A stretch of DNA of 64,000 nt from Nocardioides thalensis. Its GTDB lineage: Bacteria > Actinomycetota > Actinomycetes > Propionibacteriales > Nocardioidaceae. Made by a program: the position numbers and the translations under genes. This document shows positions 1 through 8,362 of the stretch, piece after piece. The stretch covers positions 3,991,501 to 4,055,500 of the forward strand of contig NZ_JACCFP010000001.1 in the NCBI RefSeq assembly GCF_013410655.1. The letters run 5' to 3'. The notes under the pieces were generated by a model. It was not told the origin of the DNA and made no database searches. It saw nothing but the letters and a program-made list of their open reading frames with translations. How positions within the stretch are numbered: position 1 is the first letter of the stretch; each line of letters opens with the position of its first letter.

Positions 1-377
1 CCGATCGGGCGGTTGACCCGCACCAGCCGGGGCGTCGTGTCCGTCGCCTCGTCGATGGTCACGCCGAGGAAGGAGCCCTCCGCGGCCACGTCGCCGTAGA
101 ACCGCAGCTGTGCGGCGGCGCGCGCGACCTCGCCGGTCAGGCGGGGCAGCCCGAGCGCGGTCTCCCGGTCGGCGAGCGCGGCGAGCTCGTCGGCGTGGGC
201 CTCGAGCGCGTCGGCGACCGCGTGCAGCCAGCCGCGCCGCTCTGCGGGAGGCGCCGCAGCGACTGCTGCCGCCGCGCCCTGGGCCCGGTGGACCGCGGCG
301 GCCAGGTCGGCGGGTGAGGTCTCCTCGACGGCGCCGCCGGCCGCGCCGGTGCGGGGGTCGTACGACGTGATGCTCAC
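1..377 (-). CDS. aldehyde dehydrogenase, N-terminal part (cut by window edge)
   Basis: The first 125 residues of an aldehyde dehydrogenase; the rest lies outside the window. The visible part begins MSITSYDPRTG and contains the N-terminal pattern of the alpha-ketoglutaric-semialdehyde/NADP-type ALDH branch: a helix that starts at ADLAAAVHRAQ, then a DELAALADRETALG segment and a PRLTGEVARAAAQLRFY segment. The catalytic cysteine and glutamate are not in view. The GTG start overlaps the stop of gabT by four bases (GTGA, 374-377), so the two are translationally coupled. Position behind a GABA aminotransferase suggests it oxidises succinic or a related semialdehyde; that is inference from context. 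A second, complete ALDH in the same locus lies at 4146-5510. Confidence 0.8.
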   Translation of the reverse strand, partial: MSITSYDPRTGAAGGAVEETSPADLAAAVHRAQGAAAAVAAAPPAERRGWLHAVADALEAHADELAALADRETALGLPRLTGEVARAAAQLRFYGDVAAEGSFLGVTIDEATDTTPRLVRVNRPI

Positions 378-1708
378 GACGCGTCCCGCACGGCGCTCTC
401 GAGCACGCCGACGGCCTCGTCGAGCAGGTCGAACGGGATGACCAGCGGAGGCAGGAGCCGGATGACGTTGCCGAACGTGCCGCACACGAGAGTCAGCACT
501 CCCTCCGCGTGGCACGCGGCGGCGACCGCCTTCGCGATCTCCGGCGCGGGCTCGGTGGTGCCGGGCCGGACGAGCTCCACGGCCAGCATCGCCCCACGGC
601 CGCGCGCGTCTCCCACGACCGAGCCGGGCCCGGCGAGCGCTCGCAGCCGGGGGAGGACGCGCTCCTCGATCTGCGCGGCACGGGCGACGAGATTTTCGCG
701 CTCGATGGTCTCCAGGGCGCCGAGCGCCGCCGCGCAGGCGACGGGGTTTCCGGCGTACGTGCCTCCGAGCCCGCCGGGCGGCACGGCGTCCATCAGCTCC
801 GCGCGGCCGGTCACCGCGGCGAGGGGCATGCCGCCGGCGAGGGCCTTCGCCGTGGTGATCAGGTCCGGCACGACGCCCTCGTGGTCGCACGCGAACATCG
901 CGCCGGTGCGCGCGAGCCCGGTCTGGATCTCGTCGGCGACGAAGACGATGCCGTGCTCGGCGGCGAAGTCCTGGACCGCCTTCAGGTAGCCCGGTGGCGG
1001 GACGATGAACCCGCCCTCTCCCTGGATGGGCTCGGCCACGATCGCCGCCACGTTGGTCGCGCCGACCTGCGTGAGCACGACGTCCTTCAGCGCCGCGAGC
1101 GCCTCGGCCGCCGCGTTCTCCGGCCCGGAGGGCCAGCGGTAGGGATACGGCGACGGCACGCGGTAGACCTCGGGGGCGAACGGGCCGAAGCCCTGCTTGT
1201 ACGGCACGTTCTTGGCGGTCATCGACATCGTCAGCAGCGTGCGCCCGTGATACGCGTGACCGAGGACGACGACGGCCGGCCGGCCCGTGGCCGTGCGCGC
1301 GATCTTGATCGCGTTCTCGACCGCCTCGGCACCCGTCGTGAACAGGGCGGTCTTCTTCCGGTGGTCGCCCGGGGTCAGCCGGTTGAGCGCCGCCGCGACG
1401 TCGACGAAGCCGTCGTACTCGGTGACGAGGAAGCAGGTGTGGGTGAACCGCTCCGCCTGCTCGCTGATCCGTCGTACGACGGCGGGGTCGGACGCGCCCA
1501 CGCTGGTGACGGCGATGCCGGAGGCGAGGTCGATGATGTGGTTGCCGTCGACGTCGACGATGATCCCGCCGCCCGCGCGCTCGACGAACACGGGCATCGT
1601 GACGCCGAGGCCGTCGGACAGCTCGCGGGCGCGCTGCTCCTGGAGCTTGACGGACGTGGGTCCGGGGATGGCCGTGGCGAGAATGCGGCGCTGTTCGGGC
1701 TGCGACAT
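374..1708 (-). CDS. gabT: 4-aminobutyrate aminotransferase
   Basis: A 444-residue class-III PLP aminotransferase that moves the amino group of GABA (or a homologous omega-amino acid) to 2-oxoglutarate, giving a semialdehyde. The PLP-binding Asp259 sits in VADEIQTG and the Schiff-base Lys288 in TTAKALAGG. The phosphate-cup motif TTGAEAVENA is near residue 125, and EPIQGEGGF near 227 is typical of GabT. The start is the ATG at 1708, preceded by GGAGGA. It follows the PucR gene by 110 bases, in which I see only a short hairpin (1798-1810), and is coupled to the aldehyde dehydrogenase behind it. Within this locus it would take GABA released by the amidotransferase-like hydrolases to succinic semialdehyde. 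Confidence 0.9.
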   Translation of the reverse strand: MSQPEQRRILATAIPGPTSVKLQEQRARELSDGLGVTMPVFVERAGGGIIVDVDGNHIIDLASGIAVTSVGASDPAVVRRISEQAERFTHTCFLVTEYDGFVDVAAALNRLTPGDHRKKTALFTTGAEAVENAIKIARTATGRPAVVVLGHAYHGRTLLTMSMTAKNVPYKQGFGPFAPEVYRVPSPYPYRWPSGPENAAAEALAALKDVVLTQVGATNVAAIVAEPIQGEGGFIVPPPGYLKAVQDFAAEHGIVFVADEIQTGLARTGAMFACDHEGVVPDLITTAKALAGGMPLAAVTGRAELMDAVPPGGLGGTYAGNPVACAAALGALETIERENLVARAAQIEERVLPRLRALAGPGSVVGDARGRGAMLAVELVRPGTTEPAPEIAKAVAAACHAEGVLTLVCGTFGNVIRLLPPLVIPFDLLDEAVGVLESAVRDAS

Positions 1709-1818
1709 CGTTCCTCCGTCGGGTCGTGGTGAGGACGACGCTAGAGAGACGCCGGCCCCCTGCGCTTCGTGCATTCCGACGAGTACGTGATCGGCTCGGG
1801 CGGTTCGCCCAGTCCCGG

Positions 1819-3273
1819 TCAGGCGAGTCCCCGAGCCCGCAGCGCGAGCCACGTCTCCGCGGCGACGTCGGGGTCGTCGACGTCGAGACCGAGCAGCGCA
1901 CGGGCCTTGCCGACCCGGTAGCGCAGGGTGTTGCGGTGCACCCCGAGCGCGGCCGCGGCCTGCTCCCAGTGGCCGCGGTGGCGCAGGAACGCGACCAGCG
2001 CGTCGACCAGGTCGGCACCGGCGGCCGCGGCGAACTCCTCGAGCGCGCGGGCCGTCGCGCCCGGCGCGGTCGACCGAGGCAGCTCGACGGTGCCCGCGGC
2101 CAGCGAGCCGAGCCGGCCGAGCAGCCGCGCCCGGACGGCGCCGGCCGACTCGGCCGACACGAGCTCGGAGACGATCGCGGTCGCCGACGGGTCCGCGTCG
2201 ACCAGCCGCCGCGCGAGCTCCACGGTGGCGGGGTGCGTGTCGGGCAGGAGGGCCCACGCCGTGGTGCGGTCGACCATGACGGCGAGGGTGTCGGGGCACC
2301 ACTGCTCGACGACGCGGACCAGGTCCTCGCTGTCGCGGCCGCGCAGGGCTGCGACGGCGACCTCGCGCCGCGGCCGGGGCGCGCCGGTCTCGGCCGCGAG
2401 GCTCCGCGCGGCAGCGACGTGGCCGTTGTCGACCAGCACGGCGACGCAGCGCCGTACCGCCTCCCGGGCCGACTCTGCGCGCTGGTCGCGCAGCGCGTCG
2501 AGGCTCAGCAGCGCCGCCGCGGTCAGCACCACCCGGCGCTGCGCGGGCTCGAGCCGCCGCGGCGAGGCGGCTGCGAGAAAGCCGACGATCCGGCTCTCGA
2601 CCGCGAGCGGGAACACGACGACGACGTGTCGGTCGGTGGTGAACGACGCCGACGACCGGTGGCCCGCGACCTCGAGCCGGGCGACCTCGGCCTCGAGCAC
2701 CTCGGCCTCGTCGGCGAGGCCGACCGGATAGATCTGGTCGACGGCGCCGTCCGCGGTCAGCAGGGCGGCCCAGCCCTCGACGATCCGCGCGAGCCGGCGC
2801 AGGATCGCCGCCGCCGCGTCGGGTGCTGCGGCCGCGTCGACCAGCGCCCGGTGCGCCGCGACCGCGTCGGTCAGCTGCTGCTCGGTGGACCGGGCCTGGG
2901 CCGACCAGTAGGCGCGGGAGATGGTGAGGAACGGCGTCGGGGCCGGCACCACGAGCAGCGGGAGGCCCTGGTCGCGGCATGCGTCGGCGAGCGCGTCCGG
3001 GATCGCGTCGTGGACGGGCCCCACCCCGAATGCGAGCGCGCTGATGTCCGCCTCGCGCAGTCGCGCGACGTACCGCCGGCAGCCGATCTTGTTGGTCGGA
3101 AGCGCGATGCCGGTGGTGAGGAGCAGCTCACCGCCGGTGAGGTAGCTGTTGGGGTCGGGCAGCTCGCTGATGTGGACGCCGGTGATCTCGCGCTCGGGGG
3201 CCGCGAAGCCCTCGGCCGGGGACAGGTGGTGTCCCAGGGCCGAGCAGAGCGACGCGACGGTGGGCGCGGCCAT
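1819..3273 (-). CDS. PucR-family transcriptional regulator
   Basis: A 484-residue regulator with the PucR layout. An N-terminal PucR sensor domain covers residues 10-125, with the typical TGGELLLTTG segment near 45. A GGDEF-like middle region follows, and a C-terminal helix-turn-helix contains HRGHWEQAAAALGVHRNTLRYR near residue 430. The family commonly controls purine, amine and amino-acid catabolism and often binds pathway metabolites. It lies between the amidotransferase gene at 3322 and gabT, on the same strand, which suggests control of the gabT end of the locus. No membrane segment is seen. The ATG at 3273 is the natural start because the PucR domain begins at once after it. Confidence 0.85.
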   Translation of the reverse strand: MAAPTVASLCSALGHHLSPAEGFAAPEREITGVHISELPDPNSYLTGGELLLTTGIALPTNKIGCRRYVARLREADISALAFGVGPVHDAIPDALADACRDQGLPLLVVPAPTPFLTISRAYWSAQARSTEQQLTDAVAAHRALVDAAAAPDAAAAILRRLARIVEGWAALLTADGAVDQIYPVGLADEAEVLEAEVARLEVAGHRSSASFTTDRHVVVVFPLAVESRIVGFLAAASPRRLEPAQRRVVLTAAALLSLDALRDQRAESAREAVRRCVAVLVDNGHVAAARSLAAETGAPRPRREVAVAALRGRDSEDLVRVVEQWCPDTLAVMVDRTTAWALLPDTHPATVELARRLVDADPSATAIVSELVSAESAGAVRARLLGRLGSLAAGTVELPRSTAPGATARALEEFAAAAGADLVDALVAFLRHRGHWEQAAAALGVHRNTLRYRVGKARALLGLDVDDPDVAAETWLALRARGLA

Positions 3274-3321
3274 GCGGCAATCCTCGGGCTGTACGACGAA
3301 CCTCGGGCGAGGTTGGTCGGA

Positions 3322-4149
3322 TCATCCCAGATCGTCGCCGGCCGAGCGGCCGCGCGCGGCGACGAGCATCGCCTTCAGCAGGAGTGCGAGCTCGCGGTCG
3401 CTGCCGTCGTCGTCCTCGGGGTGGAACTGCACCCCGAGCACCCAGCGAGTCGGGTGCTCGACGCCCTCGACCACCCCGTCGAGCGCCCGCGCGGCGACCA
3501 CGAGCTCGTCGGCGACGCGGTCGACGGCCTGGTGGTGGCCGGACCGGACGACGAGCGGACCGGCGCCGACGATCTCGGCGAGCCGGCTGCCCGCGAGGAC
3601 CTCGACCTTCTCGTCGAGGAACATCGGCTCGCCCGGACCGCCGCGGTGCAGGTGGTAGTCCTCGATGTCGGGGACGATCGTCCCGCCGTACGCGACGTTG
3701 ATCAGCTGGGAGCCGCGGCAGATGCCGAGCACGGGGCGGTCCGCGTCGGCGTACTGCCGGATCATGGCGAGGCTGGCGCGGTCGGCGGCCTCGTCGACGC
3801 CGTACGAGTTGGGGACCTCGCCCTCCGGCCCGCCGTAGCACGCCGCGGCGATGTCGCCGCCGCCGAGCACGAACAGCGCGTCGGCGTCGCGCCCCCAGAC
3901 CAGCGCGGCCTCGAGCTCGCGCGGGTCGGAGGAGTCGACGAGCGTGTACGACGCCCCGGCCTCCGTCGTGGCGACCAGCGCACTGCGAGTGAACCGGCGG
4001 ACGAGCTCGGCCACCGGCTCGGTGAGGTCCGGGAAGTTGAGCGAGACGAGGACGGCGACGTGCGGCCGGCCGGGCTCACGCGGGTGCGCGCCGGGCGCCT
4101 CGACCTCGGCGCGGGTGACGACGGGCACGGAGGAGGGCATCGTGCTCAT
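3322..4149 (-). CDS. class-I glutamine amidotransferase-like gamma-glutamyl hydrolase (PuuD type), copy A
   Basis: 275 residues of the PuuD/peptidase C26 family, which hydrolyses gamma-glutamyl amides such as gamma-glutamyl-GABA. The nucleophile elbow GICRGSQLINVAYGG places the catalytic Cys at 144. The His-Glu pair is in VQFHPEDDD (His243, Glu245), and the oxyanion-hole glycines are in VLGGGDI near residue 95. The ATG at 4149 overlaps the stop of the aldehyde dehydrogenase by four bases (ATGA). It has an N-terminal extension of about 28 residues that its paralogue at 5531 lacks. Having two intact copies in one operon suggests either two gamma-glutamyl substrates or dosage; the sequence does not decide this. 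Confidence 0.82.
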   Translation of the reverse strand: MSTMPSSVPVVTRAEVEAPGAHPREPGRPHVAVLVSLNFPDLTEPVAELVRRFTRSALVATTEAGASYTLVDSSDPRELEAALVWGRDADALFVLGGGDIAAACYGGPEGEVPNSYGVDEAADRASLAMIRQYADADRPVLGICRGSQLINVAYGGTIVPDIEDYHLHRGGPGEPMFLDEKVEVLAGSRLAEIVGAGPLVVRSGHHQAVDRVADELVVAARALDGVVEGVEHPTRWVLGVQFHPEDDDGSDRELALLLKAMLVAARGRSAGDDLG

Positions 4150-5510
4150 CGCTGGACGTAGAAGACGCGCTGGTTGACGAACTCGCCGATGCCGAGCGGC
4201 CCGAGCTCGCGCCCGAAGCCGGAGCGCTTGGTGCCGCCGAACGGCACGTCGGCGAAGCCATCGGCGGCCGGCAGGTTGACGTTGGCCATGCCGACGTCGA
4301 GCCGCTGCGCGACCCGGGTCGCGCGCTCCTCGTCGGTCGACCAGACCGCTCCCCCGAGGCCGAAGTCCACGGCGTTCGCCAGCTCGACGGCCTCGTCGTC
4401 GGTGCTGACCTTGTAGACCACGGCGACCGGGCCGAACAGCTCCTCGTGCCACGCGCGCATCTCGGGGGTGACTCCGGTCAGCACGGCCGGGCTGAACCAC
4501 GCGTGGTCGCCGAGCTCGCCACCCACGTGCAGGGTCGCGCCCTTGTCGACGGCGTCCCGCACCTGGGCGAGCAGGCCCTCGGCCGCCTTGCGCGAGACCA
4601 TCGGCGAGTAGCCGTCGGCGTCGGTGCGGGGCGTCATCGCCGAGGCGCGCTCCACGAGACCGGCCACGAAGTCGTCGTACACCTCGTCCATGACGATCAT
4701 CCGCTTGTTGGAGTTGCAGGCCTGGCCCATGTTGGCGATCCGGGTCTGCCAGGCGGTCTCGGCGGTGGCGTCGACGTCGTCGGTGTCGAGCACGATGTAG
4801 GGGTCGGAGCCGCCGAGCTCGAGGACCACCTTCTTCAGGTGGCGACCGGCCGCCTCCGCGACGGCGGTGCCGGCGCGCTCCGAGCCCGTGAGGGAGACCC
4901 CGCGGACCCGCGGGTCGGCGATCATGGTCGCCACCTGCTCGTGGGTGGCGAAGAGGTTGACGTAGACACCGTCGGGCACCCCCGCGTCGGCCATCAGCTG
5001 CGCGATCGCGCGGGCGGAGGTCGGGCAGTTCTCCGCGTGCTTGAGGATGATCGTGTTGCCGGCGACCAGGTTGGGGGCCGCGAAGCGCGCGACCTGGTAG
5101 TAGGGGTAGTTCCAGGGCATCACGCCGAGCAGCGGGCCGATCGGCAGGTGCTCGATCCGGCCGCCGGGGTGACCGGGGAGCGGCTGGTCGGCGAGGAGCC
5201 CCGGGCCCTGGTCGGCGTAGTAGCCGAAGATCTCGGCGCAGAAGCCCGCCTCTCCGGCGGCGTCCGCGGGGCTCTTGCCCATCTCGGTGGTGATCAGCTC
5301 GCCGAGCTCCGCGGAGCGCTCGGAGAACAGGGCCGCGACCCGCTTCACCACGGAGACGCGCTCGTCGATGGGCGTCGCCCGCCACGTCTCGTACGCCGCG
5401 GCGGCGCGTGCGAGCGCGCTCTCGACCTCGGCGTCGGTCGCGAACGGGAACGTCTCCAACACCGCTCCGGTGGCGGGGTTGGTGACCTGGTAGGGCGGGG
5501 TCTGGGTCAT
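4146..5510 (-). CDS. NAD(P)-dependent succinate-semialdehyde dehydrogenase-like aldehyde dehydrogenase
   Basis: A 454-residue aldehyde dehydrogenase closest in pattern to the succinate-semialdehyde (GabD/Sad) branch. The conserved Asn134 is in MPWNYP, the general base Glu231 in LELGGSDPY, and the catalytic Cys265 in MGQACNSNKR. The NAD-binding SLTGSERAG segment is near residue 206, and the C-terminal PFGGTKRSGFGRELG is complete. The start ATG at 5510 is preceded by AGGA. The gene lies between the two gamma-glutamyl hydrolase genes, so in a Puu-like scheme it could act before hydrolysis (on a gamma-glutamyl-aminoaldehyde, like PuuC) or after deamination (on succinic semialdehyde). The sequence is nearer to the second; the position is nearer to the first. 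Confidence 0.85.
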   Translation of the reverse strand: MTQTPPYQVTNPATGAVLETFPFATDAEVESALARAAAAYETWRATPIDERVSVVKRVAALFSERSAELGELITTEMGKSPADAAGEAGFCAEIFGYYADQGPGLLADQPLPGHPGGRIEHLPIGPLLGVMPWNYPYYQVARFAAPNLVAGNTIILKHAENCPTSARAIAQLMADAGVPDGVYVNLFATHEQVATMIADPRVRGVSLTGSERAGTAVAEAAGRHLKKVVLELGGSDPYIVLDTDDVDATAETAWQTRIANMGQACNSNKRMIVMDEVYDDFVAGLVERASAMTPRTDADGYSPMVSRKAAEGLLAQVRDAVDKGATLHVGGELGDHAWFSPAVLTGVTPEMRAWHEELFGPVAVVYKVSTDDEAVELANAVDFGLGGAVWSTDEERATRVAQRLDVGMANVNLPAADGFADVPFGGTKRSGFGRELGPLGIGEFVNQRVFYVQR

Positions 5511-5530
5511 GGGTGGTCCTTCCTCGCCGA

Positions 5531-6232
5531 TCAGCGGACGGCGTACTTCGCGGCGCGCTCCACCAGGTCGGTGAACAGCGCGTGGTCGGTGGGGTTGGTG
5601 GCGTGCAGGTCCTCCGGGTGCCACTGCACCGCGAGGACGTGGCCGGCCTCGTGCTCGACCCCCTCGACGCAGTCGTCGGCGGCCCGGCCGACGACGGTCA
5701 GGCCGGCGCCGAGGCGGTCCACCGCCTGGTGGTGGTACGACGAGACCCGCACCACGTCGCGGCCGGTGACGTCGCGCAGCCGCCCGCTCGTGGTCACGTC
5801 GTGCTCGGCGCTGCGGTGCTGGACCGGACCGGGCTCGAGGTGCTGCACGAGGGTTCCTCCGAGCGCCACGTTGAGCACCTGCATGCCACGGCAGATCGCA
5901 AGGGTGGGCAGGCCGAGATCGAGCACAGCGGCGACGACGCCGAGGTCGAGGTCGTCGTCGTGGGGCATCGGCGGCTCGGTCTCGGGCAGCGGTTCCTGGC
6001 CGTAGCGGCGGGGGTCGAGGTCTCCCCCGCCCGGCAGCAGCACGCCGTCGAACCGCGCGAGCCGGTCGGCGATGCCGCCGGCGGGATCGGCGTCGGGACC
6101 GTGCAGGACCAGCGGTTCTCCGCCGGCGGCCCAGACGGCCTCGCACATCGCCTCGGACATGATCGTGCCCGAGAACCGGAGGACCTGGACCTGCGGGCTG
6201 CGCCGCCCGGGGATCGCGATCAGCGGCCGCAT
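5531..6232 (-). CDS. class-I glutamine amidotransferase-like gamma-glutamyl hydrolase (PuuD type), copy B
   Basis: A 233-residue member of the same PuuD/C26 family as the gene at 3322. The nucleophile motif AICRGMQVLNVALGG has Cys114, and VQWHPEDLH carries His205 and Glu207. VLLPGGGDLDP near residue 65 supplies the oxyanion glycines. A cluster of acidic residues near 91-97 (HDDDLDLG) matches the substrate lid region. The ATG at 6232 overlaps the stop of the upstream gene by one base (TGATG). It is shorter at the N terminus than copy A and clearly diverged from it, so this is an old duplication rather than a recent tandem copy. The likely reaction is removal of the glutamyl group from a gamma-glutamylated amino acid. 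Confidence 0.82.
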   Translation of the reverse strand: MRPLIAIPGRRSPQVQVLRFSGTIMSEAMCEAVWAAGGEPLVLHGPDADPAGGIADRLARFDGVLLPGGGDLDPRRYGQEPLPETEPPMPHDDDLDLGVVAAVLDLGLPTLAICRGMQVLNVALGGTLVQHLEPGPVQHRSAEHDVTTSGRLRDVTGRDVVRVSSYHHQAVDRLGAGLTVVGRAADDCVEGVEHEAGHVLAVQWHPEDLHATNPTDHALFTDLVERAAKYAVR

Positions 6233-6954
6233 CAGAACGGGTACTCCAGCGTCGGCAGCCACTGCTCCCACGCGGCGCGGTGCCGGCCGTCGGCGATGAT
6301 CGCGGCCAGCGCGTCGTCGATCTCCGTGCGCAGGTCCGGCAGGTCCTTGGCCACGCCGATCCCCCACGGGTTGTGGGTCTTGACGACGAAACCGAGCTCG
6401 AACGTCGGGTCGCTCTCGCCGAGCGGGACGAACACGACGTCGTCGTCGACCACGGCGAACACGTCGCCGGAGCGAAGCGCCGCGAGCATGTCGGCGTACA
6501 CGTCGTCGGAGTCGCCGGAGAACGGCACGACGACCGCGCCCTCGAAGGTGTTGGCGAGCCGCTCGTTGGCGGAGCCCGCGATCGCTGCCACCCGTCGTCC
6601 GACCAGGCCGGAGGGGTCGCGCACCGCCTCGCCCCGGCGGCACAGCACGCCCTCGTGGAAGACGCCGTACGGCCGGGTGAAGTCGACCTGCTCGAGGCGG
6701 GCCGGGATGATCCCCTGGCCGCAGAGGACGGCGTCGACCTCGTGGCGCTGGGCCGCGGGCAGCATGTCGCCCCACGGCATCAGGGCCCACTCCAGGTCGA
6801 GACCCATCTCGTCGGCGAGCAGCGCGGCGACGGCGGGCTCGAACCCCTGCCGGCCGCCGGGGGCCGAGGCCAGGCCGAACAGCGGCGGGGCGTCGGCGTC
6901 GAGGCAGGCGAGCCGGAGCCGGAGCCGGCCCGGGGTCGCGGTCGCGGCGCTCAC
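6232..6954 (-). CDS. solute-binding-fold protein (family 3 type) without signal peptide
   Basis: About 240 residues with the periplasmic amino-acid-binding fold of ABC family 3: GFEPAVAALLADEMGL near residue 40, QVDFTRPYGVFHEGVLC near 90, LVGRRVAAIAGSANERLA near 120, and a C-terminal DALAAIIADGRHRAAWEQW. The GTG start at 6954 overlaps the glutamine-synthetase stop (GTGA), and any upstream extension would run into that gene. The resulting N terminus (MSAATATPGRLRLRLACLD) has no hydrophobic core and no lipobox, so the protein should stay in the cytoplasm. No ABC permease or ATPase gene is nearby. It may be a ligand sensor or a catalytic derivative of the fold; the sequence alone does not say which. 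Confidence 0.72.
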   Translation of the reverse strand: MSAATATPGRLRLRLACLDADAPPLFGLASAPGGRQGFEPAVAALLADEMGLDLEWALMPWGDMLPAAQRHEVDAVLCGQGIIPARLEQVDFTRPYGVFHEGVLCRRGEAVRDPSGLVGRRVAAIAGSANERLANTFEGAVVVPFSGDSDDVYADMLAALRSGDVFAVVDDDVVFVPLGESDPTFELGFVVKTHNPWGIGVAKDLPDLRTEIDDALAAIIADGRHRAAWEQWLPTLEYPF

Positions 6955-8333
6955 GGCAGGTCGTCCCAGTACGTCGCGCGCTCCCAGCTGGTGACGGTGC
7001 TGTTGAAGCGCGCCCACTCGTCGGTCTTGAACGCGACGAGCAGGTCGGAGAGCTCGGTGCCCAGGGCGTCACGGAGGAAGCTGTCGGCCTCGAAGGCAGA
7101 GATCGCCTCGCCGAGGCTGAGCGGCAGCTTGCCGAACAGCTCCGGTGCGGTGGAGAGGTACGACGACCCGACGGTCGGGTCGCCCGGGTCGATCTGGTTC
7201 TTGAGCCCGTCCTCGAGCGCCGCGACGAGCACCGCGTGGGAGAGGTAGGGGTTGACCGCGGCGTCGGGCAGCTTGTACTCGAGCCGGCCGTTGGCCGACA
7301 GCCGCACGGTGCACGTCTTGTTGTCCATGCCCCAGTCGATCCGCGACGGCGCGAACTGACCGGCGTCCCAGTAGCGCTTGTAGGAGTTGACCGTCGAGCC
7401 CATGACCAGCATCGCGCCGGGGGTGTGGGCGAGCAGGCCGCCGAGGGCGTGCCGGCCCTCGTCGGTGAGGTGCAGCTCCGGGCGGCCGGCGTCCTCGAGC
7501 ACGTTGACGCCGTCGCGCCACAGGCTGAAGTTGTGGTGGCAGCCGTTGCCCATGTAGCCCGTGCCGGGCTTGGGCATGAAGCTGCACTCGATCCCGAGCT
7601 CGCGGGCGACCTGCTTGCACACCTGCCGGTAGGTGACCAGGCGGTCGGCCGTGAGGTTGGCGTGGTCGAACATCCAGTTGAGCTCGACCTGGCCCTCGTC
7701 CTCGAAGTCGCCCTCGATCATGTCGAGGCCGAGCGCGCGGGCATAGCTGATGACCTTCTGGTAGACCGGGCGGAACCGCTCCAGGTGCTCGATGTGGTAC
7801 GCCGGCGAGGAGTCGGGGCGGAACGTCGTCTCGAAGCCGGGGCCCTCCCAGGTCATCTCCGGCTCGGTGCCGGTGCGCAGCTCCAGGCCGGTGCGAGCCG
7901 TGAACTCGGCGTGCAGCCGGTGCAGCAGGCCGCGGGAGTCGGTGGCGAGGGCCGCGCCGGCCTCGTCGCCGCGGTGGTCCGGCTCGTAGAGGCGGCAGAA
8001 GACGCGGGCGACCGAGGTGTCCCACGGCAGCACGGCGAACGTCTCCAGGTCGGGGACTGCGGTGTACTCCGCGGCCTCGGTGCCGCCGCCGAGGAGCACA
8101 CCCTCGCGGGTCGTCTGCAGGTTGGCGATCGCGGTGCGGTGCTGGTTGACGCCCCGCACGGCGAGCCGGTCGAAGTGCCCGGCGGGCACCACCTTGCCGA
8201 CGACGCGGCCGGTGATGGTCACGGCCTGGAAGTAGACGTACTCCACGCCGTTGGCGGCGATGGCCTGCGTGATGTCGTCGAGCGCTCCCGGTCGGGAGTT
8301 GAGCTCGCGATGGAGGTCGAGCGCGGTGGGCAT
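6951..8333 (-). CDS. glutamine-synthetase-like gamma-glutamyl-amine ligase
   Basis: A 460-residue enzyme of the glutamine synthetase superfamily, in the PuuA/GlnT-like group that joins glutamate to an amine using ATP. Visible active-site blocks are GTEPEMTWEG near residue 155, EGDFEDEGQVELNW near 205, the glutamate-binding GNGCHHNFSLW near 265, and NSYKRYWDAGQ near 318 followed by WGMDNKTCTVRL. The usual Asn-Arg of that last block is Asn-Lys here. There is no adenylylation-type Tyr motif of housekeeping GlnA that I can see. The ATG at 8333 is clear. Position between a P450 system and gamma-glutamyl hydrolases argues for activation of an amine or amino acid, not nitrogen assimilation. Confidence 0.85.
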   Translation of the reverse strand: MPTALDLHRELNSRPGALDDITQAIAANGVEYVYFQAVTITGRVVGKVVPAGHFDRLAVRGVNQHRTAIANLQTTREGVLLGGGTEAAEYTAVPDLETFAVLPWDTSVARVFCRLYEPDHRGDEAGAALATDSRGLLHRLHAEFTARTGLELRTGTEPEMTWEGPGFETTFRPDSSPAYHIEHLERFRPVYQKVISYARALGLDMIEGDFEDEGQVELNWMFDHANLTADRLVTYRQVCKQVARELGIECSFMPKPGTGYMGNGCHHNFSLWRDGVNVLEDAGRPELHLTDEGRHALGGLLAHTPGAMLVMGSTVNSYKRYWDAGQFAPSRIDWGMDNKTCTVRLSANGRLEYKLPDAAVNPYLSHAVLVAALEDGLKNQIDPGDPTVGSSYLSTAPELFGKLPLSLGEAISAFEADSFLRDALGTELSDLLVAFKTDEWARFNSTVTSWERATYWDDLP

Positions 8334-8362
8334 GGGTGGTCCTCTCGAGCGTCTTCTCGGGG

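Noticed and set aside
1726-4161. Very long plus-strand open frame (811 codons) opposite PucR and amidotransferase genes
   Set aside because: Arg/Gly/Asp-rich shadow of GC-rich codons on the other strand; no domain pattern, while the minus-strand genes have intact motifs.
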